64,000 bases of DNA from Bacteroidales bacterium (GCA_011620595.1 WOYX01000003.1:1-64000); one strand, 5' to 3'. Shown: positions 33,257 through 42,580, counted from the stretch's first letter. The notes: a model not told the origin generated them from the sequence alone. Numbers and translations are program-made.

Positions 33257-33814
33257 TCATTTTGCGGAAGGATCGCCCTTCCATAATCCCTTGTTCTGCC
33301 TTCGTGCCTTTGCTGCCAGTTCGGTGAATGTCTGCTGATGTTTCACGTTGGGCGGCACCGTCATCACCGTGGCATAACCGTTTCTTACCAGGTGGGCGTT
33401 GATAAAGGTACCGTCTTCAAGATACGCATAGGCAAGAGTTCGGCCGTAGCGGTCGTGCCGCGATATGTCGTACTCGAGTCTGACCTTCTTATCTTTTAAC
33501 AATCGTTGCAGGTAAATGGTTGACTCTGTGCCGAAAAAAGCCTTTGGCCTGGTGCCGTTGTTGCGCGGCTCGGGTGCATTGATGCCTATCAGTCTCACCT
33601 TCATTCCCTTCACACTGCCATCGTCCACCCAAAAGGTGTCTCCGTCGACCACCCGGGATACGTCGTACCATATCTGGCCGGCGGTCCCGTCGCTGTTCCG
33701 GAGCCCCGACTCAGCGTCGTTACCCGTTCGGTACTCTGTTTCAGCTGCCTGGGCTGAGGCTGAGGCCGGAAGGACCAGGCAAAGTGCCATGAGAATTGTA
33801 CGTAATGAGAGCAT
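33257..33814 (-). CDS. Secreted thermonuclease (SNase family)
   Basis: 185 residues from the ATG at 33814, which opens a good Sec signal (MLSLRTILMALCLVLPASASAQ); two upstream Mets (33880, 33859) would add a basic prefix. The staphylococcal-nuclease fold shows VSRVVDGDTFWVDDG (metal-binding Asp), VRLIGINAPEPRNNG (Arg and Asp/Glu region), YLQRLLKDKKVRLEYDISRHDRYGRTLAYAYL and INAHLVRNGYATV. It should cut DNA and RNA outside the cytoplasm using calcium. The extra acidic segment before the fold is not recognised. It is read in the same direction as the cupin gene. Confidence 0.9.
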   Translation of the reverse strand: MLSLRTILMALCLVLPASASAQAAETEYRTGNDAESGLRNSDGTAGQIWYDVSRVVDGDTFWVDDGSVKGMKVRLIGINAPEPRNNGTRPKAFFGTESTIYLQRLLKDKKVRLEYDISRHDRYGRTLAYAYLEDGTFINAHLVRNGYATVMTVPPNVKHQQTFTELAAKARRQNKGLWKGDPSAK

Positions 33815-33913
33815 GATGGTTTTTCTGATCCAACGGGTGAAAATAGAGAATAATTGCATATCCTCAAAATGGTAGATCACCCGAAAAAAATGATTTTACT
33901 GTTATTATTGTTG

Positions 33914-33921
33914 TATATTTG
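33914..33921 (+). promoter_or_regulatory. Candidate -7 element TATATTTG
   Basis: A perfect TAnnTTTG lies 43 bases before the ATG of the small lipoprotein at 33964. The -33 region is weak (TTTTAC instead of TTTG), so this is only a partial promoter match. Confidence 0.4.
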
Positions 33922-33963
33922 AAATAATACGATAACGGATTCGTTTTTTGAAAAATTTGCCAT

Positions 33964-34419
33964 ATGAAAAAAGCTCTATCTCCACTTACGCTTACTGTAA
34001 TTGTATTACTTACGGCGTTCTTCACTGACTGTTCAGTATTGAAGGACGATCCATGTGACGACACTACGATGCCGGAAATCAGTGCAGGCATAAAGGCAAC
34101 TATTCATGTACTGGACAAGGACAGGAACCCGATTTCCAACCAGCAGGTAAATCTTCATCTTTATAAGAGACCCTGCGGTGCATCGGCCAAGGGAGATTTT
34201 GATTTCAGCGGTCCGACCAATGCACTGGGCATCCTGGAGACCACCGTTGCCTATTATAAACTCAGGAACACGGATGATGAAGTGTGGGTTGACGCATATG
34301 CTGTAAACCTCGGGAACGGCTCAGCAATGGCAAACTCGGAGTATGCAACTTACAAGTATGCTGACTTTATACCCGGCACTGTAAAAGAGGTTCATGTATA
34401 TATCTACCGGGACTTTTAA
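33964..34419 (+). CDS. Small lipoprotein with an immunoglobulin/CarboxypepD-like domain
   Basis: 151 residues with a lipobox ending at Cys23 (FFTDC). The mature part IKATIHVLDKDRNPISNQQVNLHLYKRPCG ... TNALGILETTVAYYKL has the pattern of a single beta-sandwich domain in which a variable N-terminal strand is followed by a turn and a G-rich link, as in carboxypeptidase-regulatory-like domains; the C-terminal strand is TVKEVHVYIYRDF. It is likely to be a surface lipoprotein of unknown role. It is divergent from the thermonuclease gene. Confidence 0.75.
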   Translation: MKKALSPLTLTVIVLLTAFFTDCSVLKDDPCDDTTMPEISAGIKATIHVLDKDRNPISNQQVNLHLYKRPCGASAKGDFDFSGPTNALGILETTVAYYKLRNTDDEVWVDAYAVNLGNGSAMANSEYATYKYADFIPGTVKEVHVYIYRDF

Positions 34420-34527
34420 ATCTTGTTAAGCCTGCCTGCATTACAGGGCAGAGCATCCGGATAATCGTGACCGTCGTGACCGCCATGACTGGGGCAGAGT
34501 ATCTGCGTGGCTGTCGCGGATCAGTCT

Positions 34528-34690
34528 TTACCAGGTGTAGCGGATACCAAGAGCGGTGCCCCAGCCCAGGCCGTTGACATCACCCGGGAAATCCCATATA
34601 GGCCGGGCGTCAAGGCGGGAGTGGTTTAAATAATAACTGCTGAAGAGCGCCAATGTGTGAGAAAAACTGCTGATATTGCAGAAGCCATAC
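34528..34690 (-). pseudogene. C-terminal fragment of an outer-membrane beta-barrel protein
   Basis: The minus strand reads PQYGFCNISSFSHTLALFSSYYLNHSRLDARPIWDFPGDVNGLGWGTALGIRYTW and stop (TAA at 34528-34530). Alternating strands and a final aromatic residue are the mark of a Gram-negative outer-membrane barrel, here only about the last two or three strands. The frame ends against a long palindrome at 34691-34732, so the rest of the gene is lost. Confidence 0.6.
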
Positions 34691-34732
34691 TGAGGTTGCC
34701 CGCAGCCGGCCAGCCGGCTGCGGGCAACCTCA
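34691..34732. repeat. Perfect 20-bp inverted repeat (42-base hairpin)
   Basis: Arms of 20 bases each (34691-34710 and 34713-34732) are perfectly complementary, separated by just CA. The arm ends with CGCAGCCGGC, and GCAGCCGGC occurs a third time at about 34755-34763. No T-run follows on either strand, so it is not a classic terminator. It lies between the barrel fragment and the start of the PHB-depolymerase-like gene, and may be a REP-like palindrome or the joint of a rearrangement. Confidence 0.85.
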
Positions 34733-34842
34733 GGACGCGGGACATATGGCAGATGGCCGCAGCCGGCAGGTTATCAGCCAGATGAGCGCAGGAGCCAGGT
34801 GGCAGAAAACTGTCAGGAAGCCCGATAAACGGAGAGACACCC

Positions 34843-35823
34843 ATGATAAAAGGATTATACACCTCTATTACAAAACCGGTAATATCCATGATCCTGAAGA
34901 TGATTTCGTGGATTGGCCGGAAACTCTCTCCGGGGTCATACGGAAGCTATCACAGGGAATCATTGATTCATGACGGACTGGAACGCACTTTCATTCTGTA
35001 TGTCCCGTCTTCATACGACGGATCTGTTCCCATGCCGCTGGTAATTGCCCTCCATGGCAGGGGAGTGGATGGAGAGGGTATGATAGTGGTCACGCGCAAG
35101 GGTTTTGACAGGCTGGCTGAACGGGATGGATTTCTGGTGGCTTACCCCGACGGAATAGAGCTTGCCTGGAACGACGGCAGGAGGGATCAGGAGGCTGACG
35201 ACCGTGCTCACAGGGAGAATATCGACGATGTGGGCTTTCTCGAAGCGCTGACAGATATGATTGTAAGAGATTACAATGCAGACCCATCCCGTGTTTATGT
35301 CACAGGCATATCCAACGGTGCGATCCTGTCATACCGCCTGGCATGCGAGTTATCTCACAGGATTGCAGCGATAGCTCCCGTCGACGGAAATATTCCACTG
35401 CTATTTATCGACGACTGCATGCCTTCCAGGCATATCCCGGTGCTGGCCATCAACAATGTGGATGACCCCGTGGTGCCGTTTGAAGGAGGCGAGATTTACG
35501 GGCACTTCGGCAAAGAGATGCTGGGGAGGGTGTTGTCAGTGGATCAGTCCATAGAGTACTGGGTGAAAAAGAACGGCTGTTCACCCGTGCCTGTTATCAC
35601 TGAAGAGCCCGACAGGGATCCTGGCGATGGAACGAGAGTGACCAGGAAAGAATATGTTAACGGAGATGACGGCACAGAAGTGATCCTTTACGTTGTGGAT
35701 GGTGGGGGCCACACCTGGCCGGGCGGACTGCAGTACCTGCCTTCCAGGGTTATCGGAAAGACCAGCAGGGATATCGACGCCAGCGAAGTAATCTGGTCGT
35801 TCTTCAGGAGACAGAGGTTGTAA
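34843..35823 (+). CDS. PHB-depolymerase/feruloyl esterase-like hydrolase
   Basis: 326 residues of the LpqC/poly(3-hydroxybutyrate) depolymerase-like family. After a 40-residue N-terminal segment comes RTFILYVPSSYDGSVPMPLVIALHGRG (oxyanion region, 49-73), the nucleophile elbow TGISNGA (Ser157), the acid in NNVDDPVVPFEGG and the catalytic His in VDGGGHTWPGG. No clear signal peptide, although residues 10-22 are hydrophobic, so the location is open. Such enzymes cleave ester bonds in feruloylated or acetylated glycans or in polyesters. Its stop is 5' to a further decayed stretch on the other strand. Confidence 0.85.
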   Translation: MIKGLYTSITKPVISMILKMISWIGRKLSPGSYGSYHRESLIHDGLERTFILYVPSSYDGSVPMPLVIALHGRGVDGEGMIVVTRKGFDRLAERDGFLVAYPDGIELAWNDGRRDQEADDRAHRENIDDVGFLEALTDMIVRDYNADPSRVYVTGISNGAILSYRLACELSHRIAAIAPVDGNIPLLFIDDCMPSRHIPVLAINNVDDPVVPFEGGEIYGHFGKEMLGRVLSVDQSIEYWVKKNGCSPVPVITEEPDRDPGDGTRVTRKEYVNGDDGTEVILYVVDGGGHTWPGGLQYLPSRVIGKTSRDIDASEVIWSFFRRQRL

Positions 35824-36007
35824 CCGGGAGAAGACCCGGGAAGTGCAGACCTCCGGCCATCTCCTGCTCCACATCACAGCAGAGGTGATCAATCAGCTCA
35901 TCAGACAGGTGCGGGAAGATGATATTTTCCTTCCTGACATCCCTGGCGATCCGGTCAATATTATGCAGGCTGGTTGCTTCGCTTCCCGACACATGTATCG
36001 GGATTAA
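35804..36007 (-). pseudogene. Possible C-terminal remnant with ELIDHLCCDVE motif
   Basis: The minus strand reads IPIHVSGSEATSLHNIDRIARDVRKENIIFPHLSDELIDHLCCDVEQEMAGGLHFPGLLPVTTSVS and stop. The motif LSDELIDHLCCDVEQEM-GL-F is one I have met in uncharacterised Bacteroidota proteins, usually near an end of a longer chain. The frame continues upstream only into repetitive DNA, and it overlaps the end of the esterase gene by 20 bases. It is probably a fragment, not a gene. Confidence 0.35.
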
Positions 36008-36063
36008 TGCTCGCCCCCTGTTGCCTGCTGCCTGACAGGACTGCCAACTGCCGTCCCGACACT

Positions 36064-36233
36064 CCCGATTATCGGGACAGGTTCGTGTACCGGATTGATC
36101 CCCCTCCTCCGTCGGCGGCTCAAACTGCCCACTGAGGACTGATGACTGCCGACTGAGCACTGAGGGCTGCCGACTGAGCACTGATGACTGATGACTGAGG
36201 ACTGCCGACTGCCGACTGATGACTGCCGACTTA
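36064..36233. repeat. Palindrome and ACTG-rich simple repeats
   Basis: CCCGAT-T-ATCGGG forms a palindrome at 36064-36076. From 36125 to 36231 the words GACTGCCGACTGA, GCACTGA and GATGACTGA recur in irregular tandem, about ten units in 107 bases. The same words recur at 59275-59294 and 60379-60420. The tract ends at the stop codon of the small phosphatase gene. Confidence 0.8.
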
Positions 36234-36557
36234 TTAAGAGGCCAGGTGTGGATCGACCTTTTTCCTGAGGAGCTCGACCAGCTCGGGCTCCATATAATAG
36301 AAGAAATCAGGTATATCGAGGACGATAAGCTTCTTGCTCAGATCTATGTCGGGAAACTTCTCAGTGATGAACGCCCGGTGCATGTTCTCCATAACAAAGA
36401 CCATGTCAGCCCAGTTCAAAAGCTCAGCAGTGACCTGGTTGGGGGCAGTGGGGGCGATGCCGGCGGACTTTACCCTGTACACAGGGTTTGCACCGTAGAC
36501 GGTCTCGGCCGTGCAGCTTCGCATCCTGTTTACCGTGCAGACGAAGAGGAGATTCAT
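36234..36557 (-). CDS. Small low-molecular-weight protein-tyrosine-phosphatase-like protein
   Basis: 107 residues. The phosphate-binding loop CTVNRMRS (Cys7, Arg13; pattern CX5RS) sits right after the first strand LLFVC, as in low-molecular-weight phosphatases. The next parts, SAGIAPTAPNQVTAELLNWADMVFVMENMH, also fit the family, in which the D/E acid loop is near the end (here LDIPDFFYYMEPEL, with IPD as the usual DP motif). At 107 residues it is shorter than the usual 150. It could dephosphorylate phosphotyrosine or arsenate-like anions; the activity is uncertain. Confidence 0.8.
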   Translation of the reverse strand: MNLLFVCTVNRMRSCTAETVYGANPVYRVKSAGIAPTAPNQVTAELLNWADMVFVMENMHRAFITEKFPDIDLSKKLIVLDIPDFFYYMEPELVELLRKKVDPHLAS

Positions 36558-36610
36558 TTGATATTTCTGTGGCCTAAACTGTAAATATAGGAAATCTGAA
36601 GCCTCGAGGG

Positions 36611-37639
36611 TTAGAATCTGCCTATGAATTCGATGGTGAACTTGTCAGTGTGGATGGGGAGGAGACTTTTGAAGTAATTTTCATAGTTCAGCCTTATCTC
36701 TGAATAGAACTGTTTTGCTTCAAAACCGAGGTTGAGGCCGCAGGTGAAGCGGCTCGCCCCTATATCGTCCCTGAATACTGCGTCGCCGATGAAGTCTATT
36801 CTCGCTACCGGAGTAACCATCTTTACCATCCGGTTTACAGGCATGAAATTGTAGTATGAATGAAGATATATGCCGTCATCATTCTGCCTGGCTGACAGGG
36901 TGTCGGTCCATTGCCTTACAATATATTCCGATTCGATAAAGAAATTCCCGTTGTTGTACCTAAGCTCTCCGCCATACATTGAGAGATTGTGCTCGATGGC
37001 ACCCTCGCCGTAGTAAAAATTGGTTGCGGCTCTCACACCATCATCCTTTCCGGCGGCGAGACGTGCGGCAAAATTAGGCTTCTCAATCCACTGCGGGTTG
37101 TTGTTGCCCGTGCCGTTCACCGCCCCGGCCACCACGGAGACGGGGATCCGCCCGCGGAATATATACTCGGCGTAGAACCCTATGTCACGCATTCCCTCGT
37201 TGATGTATTTTGCCAGGAATGAGCGGTTGGCAAAGATATTGTCTGCCGGGCTCCGCATGTAGTCGCTGCTGAAGGGTATCTTGCGCTGTCCCAGGTAGAA
37301 GTTCAGGTCGGTGACAGGGGAGAACCGGACATAGGCATCGAGCATCTTCATCTGGCCTTCGTCGGAGAGATCGATCTCGAGCTTGTAGGTCATGTAACTG
37401 TTGATCTTGCCCCGGACGCTGAAGCGGGCGTTGCGCACCTCGAAACGCATCAGGGAGTTGTCAAGGTCGAACTCAACCTTCGTCTTCAGGATGCCGGATA
37501 TCTCCGGAGCAAATTCCGGCATGGTTTTGGTGGTATCCTGCGCCTGTGCTGAGCTACCTGCAAACGAAACCAGCAGGAAGAGGGTCAGTACGCTTGCGTT
37601 GACTCCTGAAACTAATGTTGATAAAGCAGGTCTAACCAT
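36611..37639 (-). CDS. Phosphate-selective porin O/P-like outer-membrane protein
   Basis: 342 residues. A Sec signal (about 1-33, SSAQAQ) is followed by many amphipathic strands with aromatic caps: ISGILKTKVEFDLDNSLMRFEVRNARFSVRGKINSYMTYKLEIDLSD, YLGQRKIPFSSDYMRS (typical of the porin O/P family), ending KFTIEFIGRF, which is the final strand with C-terminal Phe. It is a barrel channel, shorter than OprP itself. It begins 15 bases after the CopB-type ATPase, on the same strand, and is likely to be in the same transcript; it might carry metal or another small solute through the outer membrane. Confidence 0.82.
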   Translation of the reverse strand: MVRPALSTLVSGVNASVLTLFLLVSFAGSSAQAQDTTKTMPEFAPEISGILKTKVEFDLDNSLMRFEVRNARFSVRGKINSYMTYKLEIDLSDEGQMKMLDAYVRFSPVTDLNFYLGQRKIPFSSDYMRSPADNIFANRSFLAKYINEGMRDIGFYAEYIFRGRIPVSVVAGAVNGTGNNNPQWIEKPNFAARLAAGKDDGVRAATNFYYGEGAIEHNLSMYGGELRYNNGNFFIESEYIVRQWTDTLSARQNDDGIYLHSYYNFMPVNRMVKMVTPVARIDFIGDAVFRDDIGASRFTCGLNLGFEAKQFYSEIRLNYENYFKSLLPIHTDKFTIEFIGRF

Positions 37640-37653
37640 TCTCCCAGTACCTT

Positions 37654-39798
37654 TCAGCCTTCTTTCATTTTTCGCCTCAGAAGTTGCGCATTAACGGCGA
37701 CAATCACCGTGCTTATGCTCATAAATATGGCCCCTATTGCAGGACTGATAATTATGCCTGCGCTGAACAGGACTCCGGCAGCCAATGGTATGGCCACCAC
37801 GTTATATCCTGTTGCCCAGATAAAGTTCTGTATCATCTTCGTATAGGTGGCTTTGCCGAAAACAACCAGCGAAGCAATGTCCTGAGGGTTACTGTTAACC
37901 AGGATAATATCCGCTGTCTCTGCCGCTATGTCTGTTCCTGATCCTATTGCAATTCCAACATCTGCTGCTGCCAGCGCCGGGGCATCATTGACGCCGTCGC
38001 CGGTCATGGCTACAAATTCACCCTTCTTTTGTAACTCCTTCACCATTTTCAGTTTACCGTCCGGCAGGATGCCTGCATACCATCCATCCAAACCAAGTTC
38101 ATCGCTCACGCTTCTGGCCACTTTCTCATTGTCGCCGGTCATCATAAAAAGTTTTAGTCCATGCTTTTTCAGCATTTTCACTGCTTCATATGATTCTTTA
38201 CGGATTTCATCCGACATCGCTATAAAACCTGCCAGTTTATCATCAACCATAACGAAGACAACCGTTTCAGCTTCATTGGTGACTGCTTCGGAGGGGATAT
38301 CAATATTCTTTTCTGCCAGAAACCCCGGGCTGACGACCTTTACTTTTTTATCATCAACATCTGCTTCGATGCCTTTTCCGGTGATGGCATTAAAATTCTC
38401 AGCTTCCGGAATTTCAATTTTTTCGTCTTTTATCTTTTGCATTATGCCCATGGCCAGGGGATGTTCCGATTTTCCCTCGAGTGCCCCGGCGAGGCGTAAT
38501 ATCTGAGTGTTTTTGAATGATTCAACAAATGAACCGTACCGTGTAACTCCAAAATTTCCCCTGGTCAGAGTGCCTGTTTTATCAAAGATCATTACCGAAA
38601 CTTTCCGTGAATTTTCAAACGCGGTACGGTTGCGGATGAGTAGTCCGTGCTGCGCTGCCACCGAAGTGGAAATAGCCGCCACCAGTGGCACTGCCAGGCC
38701 CAGTGCATGAGGGCAGGTGATGACCATGACCGTTGCCATTCGCTCCAGGGCAAAAACAAAAGGTTTACCCACCAGTAACCATGCAGCAAGTGTCCCGAAT
38801 CCGACTGAGAGGGCAATGACAGTGAGCCAGAAAGCAATGCGGTCAGCCAGGTTCTGGGTTTTTGATTTCTTGTCCTGTGCATCGCGCACCATGTTGATTA
38901 CCTTGCTTAGATAAGCATCTTCTCCCACCTGCATGACGCTGACTGTCAGTGAGCCGTTACCGTTGAGAGACCCTCCTGTCACTCTGTCGTCTTTGCCTTT
39001 CGCTACTGGTTTTGACTCCCCGGTGATCATTGACTCATTAACGTTGCTTTCTCCCTCGACCACCACACCGTCGACAGGTATTTTCTCACCGGGACGTACC
39101 AAGACCAGATCATCTTTTTTCAGCTGATCAACCTTTACATCTTCGGTACCACCACTCTTAACCAGGTGGGCTTCGTCGGGCATCATCTCTACCAGCATCT
39201 GAAGTGATCTGGAGGCTCCCAGTATGGACTTCATTTCGATCCAGTGCCCGAGCAGCATTATATCTATCAGTGTGGCCAGCTCCCAGAAAAAGGTGCTTCC
39301 CTTTACTCCGAAAGTGGTGGCTGAACTGTACCCCCATGCCACGGTGATGGCCACAGCTATCAGCGTCATCATCCCCGGCTGTTTTTTCTTTATCTCATCA
39401 GCCAGTCCGGTCAGGAAAGGCCATCCTCCGTAGAAAAAGACTACCGTTGATAGGGCAAAGAGTATATATTTGTCAGCATCACCCAGAAGAGTGAACCGGA
39501 AACCCAGCAGATTCTGGATCATTGGAGAGAGGATCAATATGGGAAGAGTGAAAATCAGGGAAAGCCAGAAGCGTCTCCTGAAATCCTTTATCATCATAGC
39601 ATGATGGCCGTTATGGTCTTTTGATCCATTACTATGGACATCATGAGAAGTGCTTTTAAGTTTACCGTGATTGTGTCCGGCAGGGTGTTCATGCCCTTCA
39701 GCACGCTCATGTCCGGGTCTGTGATCATGCATGCCGGCATGTTCATGGTTATTATTCACCTTGTCCATAGTGATGTCATTCTGTTCCGGGCAGGACAA
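37654..39798 (-). CDS. copB: CopB-type (P1B) copper-translocating P-type ATPase
   Basis: 714 residues. The N-terminal 66 residues carry 14 His and no heavy-metal-associated domain, as in CopB. The P-type core has TGESKPV (259-265), membrane motif CPH at 362-364 (the CopB subgroup, where CopA has CPC), the phosphorylation motif DKTGTLT (406-412) and [24 protein letters not shown]. Such enzymes export Cu+/Cu2+ or silver using ATP. A second Met at residue 11 ([10 protein letters not shown]) is an alternative start. It lies between a SHOCT protein upstream and a porin downstream, all on one strand: a probable metal-resistance group. Confidence 0.93.
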   Translation of the reverse strand: MSCPEQNDITMDKVNNNHEHAGMHDHRPGHERAEGHEHPAGHNHGKLKSTSHDVHSNGSKDHNGHHAMMIKDFRRRFWLSLIFTLPILILSPMIQNLLGFRFTLLGDADKYILFALSTVVFFYGGWPFLTGLADEIKKKQPGMMTLIAVAITVAWGYSSATTFGVKGSTFFWELATLIDIMLLGHWIEMKSILGASRSLQMLVEMMPDEAHLVKSGGTEDVKVDQLKKDDLVLVRPGEKIPVDGVVVEGESNVNESMITGESKPVAKGKDDRVTGGSLNGNGSLTVSVMQVGEDAYLSKVINMVRDAQDKKSKTQNLADRIAFWLTVIALSVGFGTLAAWLLVGKPFVFALERMATVMVITCPHALGLAVPLVAAISTSVAAQHGLLIRNRTAFENSRKVSVMIFDKTGTLTRGNFGVTRYGSFVESFKNTQILRLAGALEGKSEHPLAMGIMQKIKDEKIEIPEAENFNAITGKGIEADVDDKKVKVVSPGFLAEKNIDIPSEAVTNEAETVVFVMVDDKLAGFIAMSDEIRKESYEAVKMLKKHGLKLFMMTGDNEKVARSVSDELGLDGWYAGILPDGKLKMVKELQKKGEFVAMTGDGVNDAPALAAADVGIAIGSGTDIAAETADIILVNSNPQDIASLVVFGKATYTKMIQNFIWATGYNVVAIPLAAGVLFSAGIIISPAIGAIFMSISTVIVAVNAQLLRRKMKEG

Positions 39799-39871
39799 AA
39801 CAAAATCCTCTCCGGAGTATTTTGAACTTTATTACACTCTGAATCAGAAATAAGACAAGTGCAAGCAAAGG

Positions 39872-40096
39872 CTATTGCAAGTCACTCTTGCGTTTGTCAA
39901 ATTCATCCTTGTCAATCTCGCCTTTTGCATACCGCTCCTTCAGAATGTCAAGGGCAGATTTGCTTTCGGGCGGCTTAAGGCTGCGGTTCTGGCTTGTAAT
40001 CCTGACTACAATCCAGACTATTGCCACAATAAGAAGGAAACTGATTATCCAGCCCCATCCCATTCCCCATGCAGGCCATCCTGGTCCGTCCATCAT
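39872..40096 (-). CDS. SHOCT-domain membrane protein
   Basis: 74 residues from the ATG at 40096, chosen because GGAGG lies at the right distance upstream; the frame opens nine codons earlier. One membrane helix (about 12-30, GWIISFLLIVAIVWIVVRI) preceded by a Gly/Trp/Met-rich end, and a C-terminal SHOCT motif (ALDILKERYAKGEIDKDEFDKRKSDL). SHOCT proteins are small membrane-tethered units of unclear role; they are often found beside copper or metal efflux genes, which fits the CopB gene 73 bases downstream. Confidence 0.88.
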   Translation of the reverse strand: MMDGPGWPAWGMGWGWIISFLLIVAIVWIVVRITSQNRSLKPPESKSALDILKERYAKGEIDKDEFDKRKSDLQ

Positions 40097-40393
40097 AATA
40101 AACCTCCGATCATTATTAGACAATTATTAAATCTTCTTCCTTTCGATGGAAGATATTTTGCACGCCTTTTTAATAACAACAAGTGAAAAGTGATATTGTT
40201 AGACGCTCGAAGCCACAAGTTACATAATTTTCAGGTATTTTGGCAGTCAGAATCTTATGTCCCACGTCAGGCTCCCTGGACTTTGGAGTCGAAGCGGAAG
40301 CTGCCTGCCAAATGACATATCCCGCAGAAATATGATTATTTTGTTCTTTTTTTTCGTATTTTGTTTGATCGGCCACTGAAAACGAAAATCATC

Positions 40394-42580
40394 ATGACAG
40401 AAAATGAGAAACTTGACAGGATAGCCATCAGCGTCCGTTCACACCGCCTGTTGCGCGTACTGCTCCGCGAGAACCCCATGCTCGAGACCATCATGAGGGA
40501 GTCGAAGAACGAGATCGAAGCACAGATAGGGGTCAAAAACTGGATACATTCGGAATACAGCAGCCGCAAGGATGCCTTCCGGTTCCAGACTGACAAGGTC
40601 ACCAGGCGCGAAAACTTTGAGAAGCTCTCCTGGAATGACTATGCCATAATAAGGATACTGGACTACATTGATCATGCCGGTATAGAGTATCCTGACCCCA
40701 ACCTGCGAGGCGAGATTGCCGTGAGCAACCCCATCAGGTTCATATGGCTTGCCGTGATCAAGGGCACAGGTGGCGCCAAGCCTGAGTTCTTTATTGACAT
40801 GATACAGCTCTTCAGGCAGCTGAGGGGCGAGAGCAACCAGGTGATCCCCGACAGGGATACAGTTGAAAAATGGATGGAGATGTACCCGTCGGGAGTCGAT
40901 CCGCGCATCGTGGAGCTGCGCAAGGAGAACAGGGATAGGATCATCAACCTGCTGATAGACAAGATCGATGCAGGCCAGATCAAAGATGAGAAATATTCAT
41001 TTCCTGAAGGCATTTCCCGCGATGAGAAGCTGAAGCTGATGAATGAGTGGTGGAACAACTACAAGTTCCATCTCCATTTTGCAGTGCGGTCGCCGGACCT
41101 TCTCAATGAGATGCTGGGTCACTCGCTTGACCCTGACACCATGAAGATACTCTATGATGCCGAGAAGGCAGGGATACCTTTCTTCGTGAACCCCTATTAC
41201 CTCTCGCTGCTGCATGTGCGTGTTCCCTATTTCGCCATCGGCGCCGACCTGGCCATCAGGCATTACATCGTCTACAGCCGCCAGCTGGTTGATGAGTTCG
41301 GGCATATCGTCGCATGGGAGAAGGAGGATAAGGTGGTGCCGGGTGAGCCCAATGCTGCAGGGTGGCTCCTTCCTTCGCACAATAACATCCACAGGCGGTA
41401 CCCGGAGGTGGCCATACTCATCCCTGACACCATGGGGAGGGCATGTGGCGGGCTATGCTCCCCCTGTCAGCGCATGTACGATTTCCAGAGCGGTCACCTC
41501 AACTTCGACCTTGATAAGCTCAAGCCCACGGAGAGCTGGTGGGAGAAACAGAAGAAGCTGCTGCAATATTTTGAGGATGACACTCAGCTGAGGGATATCC
41601 TCATCACCGGCGGCGATGCCCTGATGAGCTCCGACAGGAGCCTGAAGGTGCTGCTTGATGCGGTCTACGAGATGGCGAGCAACAAGCGTGAGAAGAACAG
41701 GCAGAGGCCTGACGGTGAAAAGTATGCCGAGATACAGAGGGTAAGACTCGGGACGAGGATGCTGACCTACCTGCCACAGCGGATAACACCCGAGCTGGTT
41801 CAGATACTGGGTGATTTCAAAAAGAAGGGCAGGGAGATAGGCATTTCGCAGTTTCTCATACAGACCCACGTGGAGTCGCCCATGGAGGTCACCCCGGAGT
41901 CGAGCAGGGCAGCGCACCTGCTCACCGGTGCCGGATGGCTCATCACCAACCAGCTGGTATTCACCACGGCTGCATCACGCAGGGGCCATACCGCCAAGCT
42001 GAGGAAGGTGATGAATGATGTTGGCATACTGCCTTACTATACCTTCACGGTCAAGGGTTACATGGAGAACAACTTCAATTTCGCACCCAATGCCAGGGTA
42101 GTACAGGAGCAGCTTGAGGAGAAGATCATCGGCAGGATCGACAGTGAACATTACGAGACTGTGAGGCAGTTTGCAGACAATGCGGAGAACATAGTTGAGA
42201 ATATTGATGCCCTGCGCCGCTCTGCCGACCTTCCCTTCCTGGGTACCGACCGTAACGTGCTTAACCTGCCGGGCGTGGGCAAGAGTCTCACATTCAGGGT
42301 AGTGGGCATCACCAGGTATGGCAGGAGGATACTGCAGTTCGACCATGACATCACACGGACGCACAGTCCTATCATCAACAAGATGGGTAAGATGATCATA
42401 ATCGAGTCGAAATCAATATACGAATACCTCCGGCAGCTCGAGGAGCTGGGTGAGGATACGGCGCAGTACGAGGGACTCTTCGGCTACAGCATCGGCCAGA
42501 CCGAGCCGCGTGTGCCGATCTATGAATATCCGGAGTATAGCTTCACCGTGACGAAGGAGATGAGCAACCTGGAGGTTTAG
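40394..42580 (+). CDS. KamA-family radical SAM protein, long form
   Basis: 728 residues from the ATG at 40394; the TTG at 40361 adds only 11 residues. The iron-sulphur motif CGGLCSPC (Cys351, Cys355, Cys358; pattern CX3CX2C) and DILITGGDALMSSD match lysine 2,3-aminomutase. Unlike KamA (about 420 residues), it has some 340 extra residues before the cluster, with YIDHAGIEYPDPNLRGEIAVSNPIRFIW and HAGYLDRKG-free helical parts, so it is a family of its own. C-terminal parts keep YTFTVKGYMENNFNFAPNARVVQEQLEEK. It probably makes a radical-based rearrangement of an amino acid or a related substrate; the substrate is unknown. Confidence 0.8.
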   Translation: MTENEKLDRIAISVRSHRLLRVLLRENPMLETIMRESKNEIEAQIGVKNWIHSEYSSRKDAFRFQTDKVTRRENFEKLSWNDYAIIRILDYIDHAGIEYPDPNLRGEIAVSNPIRFIWLAVIKGTGGAKPEFFIDMIQLFRQLRGESNQVIPDRDTVEKWMEMYPSGVDPRIVELRKENRDRIINLLIDKIDAGQIKDEKYSFPEGISRDEKLKLMNEWWNNYKFHLHFAVRSPDLLNEMLGHSLDPDTMKILYDAEKAGIPFFVNPYYLSLLHVRVPYFAIGADLAIRHYIVYSRQLVDEFGHIVAWEKEDKVVPGEPNAAGWLLPSHNNIHRRYPEVAILIPDTMGRACGGLCSPCQRMYDFQSGHLNFDLDKLKPTESWWEKQKKLLQYFEDDTQLRDILITGGDALMSSDRSLKVLLDAVYEMASNKREKNRQRPDGEKYAEIQRVRLGTRMLTYLPQRITPELVQILGDFKKKGREIGISQFLIQTHVESPMEVTPESSRAAHLLTGAGWLITNQLVFTTAASRRGHTAKLRKVMNDVGILPYYTFTVKGYMENNFNFAPNARVVQEQLEEKIIGRIDSEHYETVRQFADNAENIVENIDALRRSADLPFLGTDRNVLNLPGVGKSLTFRVVGITRYGRRILQFDHDITRTHSPIINKMGKMIIIESKSIYEYLRQLEELGEDTAQYEGLFGYSIGQTEPRVPIYEYPEYSFTVTKEMSNLEV

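Larger units (their letters stand above)
34420..34842. other. Intergenic region with barrel fragment and palindrome
   Basis: 423 bases between the small lipoprotein and the PHB-depolymerase-like gene. It holds the barrel fragment and the 42-base palindrome listed separately; from 34733 to 34842 nothing further is recognised. Confidence 0.6.

Noticed and set aside
36125-36231. CRISPR array
   Set aside because: The units are short, irregular and have no unique spacers, and no cas gene is present.
40361-40393. TTG start of the radical SAM gene
   Set aside because: The ATG at 40394 is the first plausible start and the extra 11 residues have no support.
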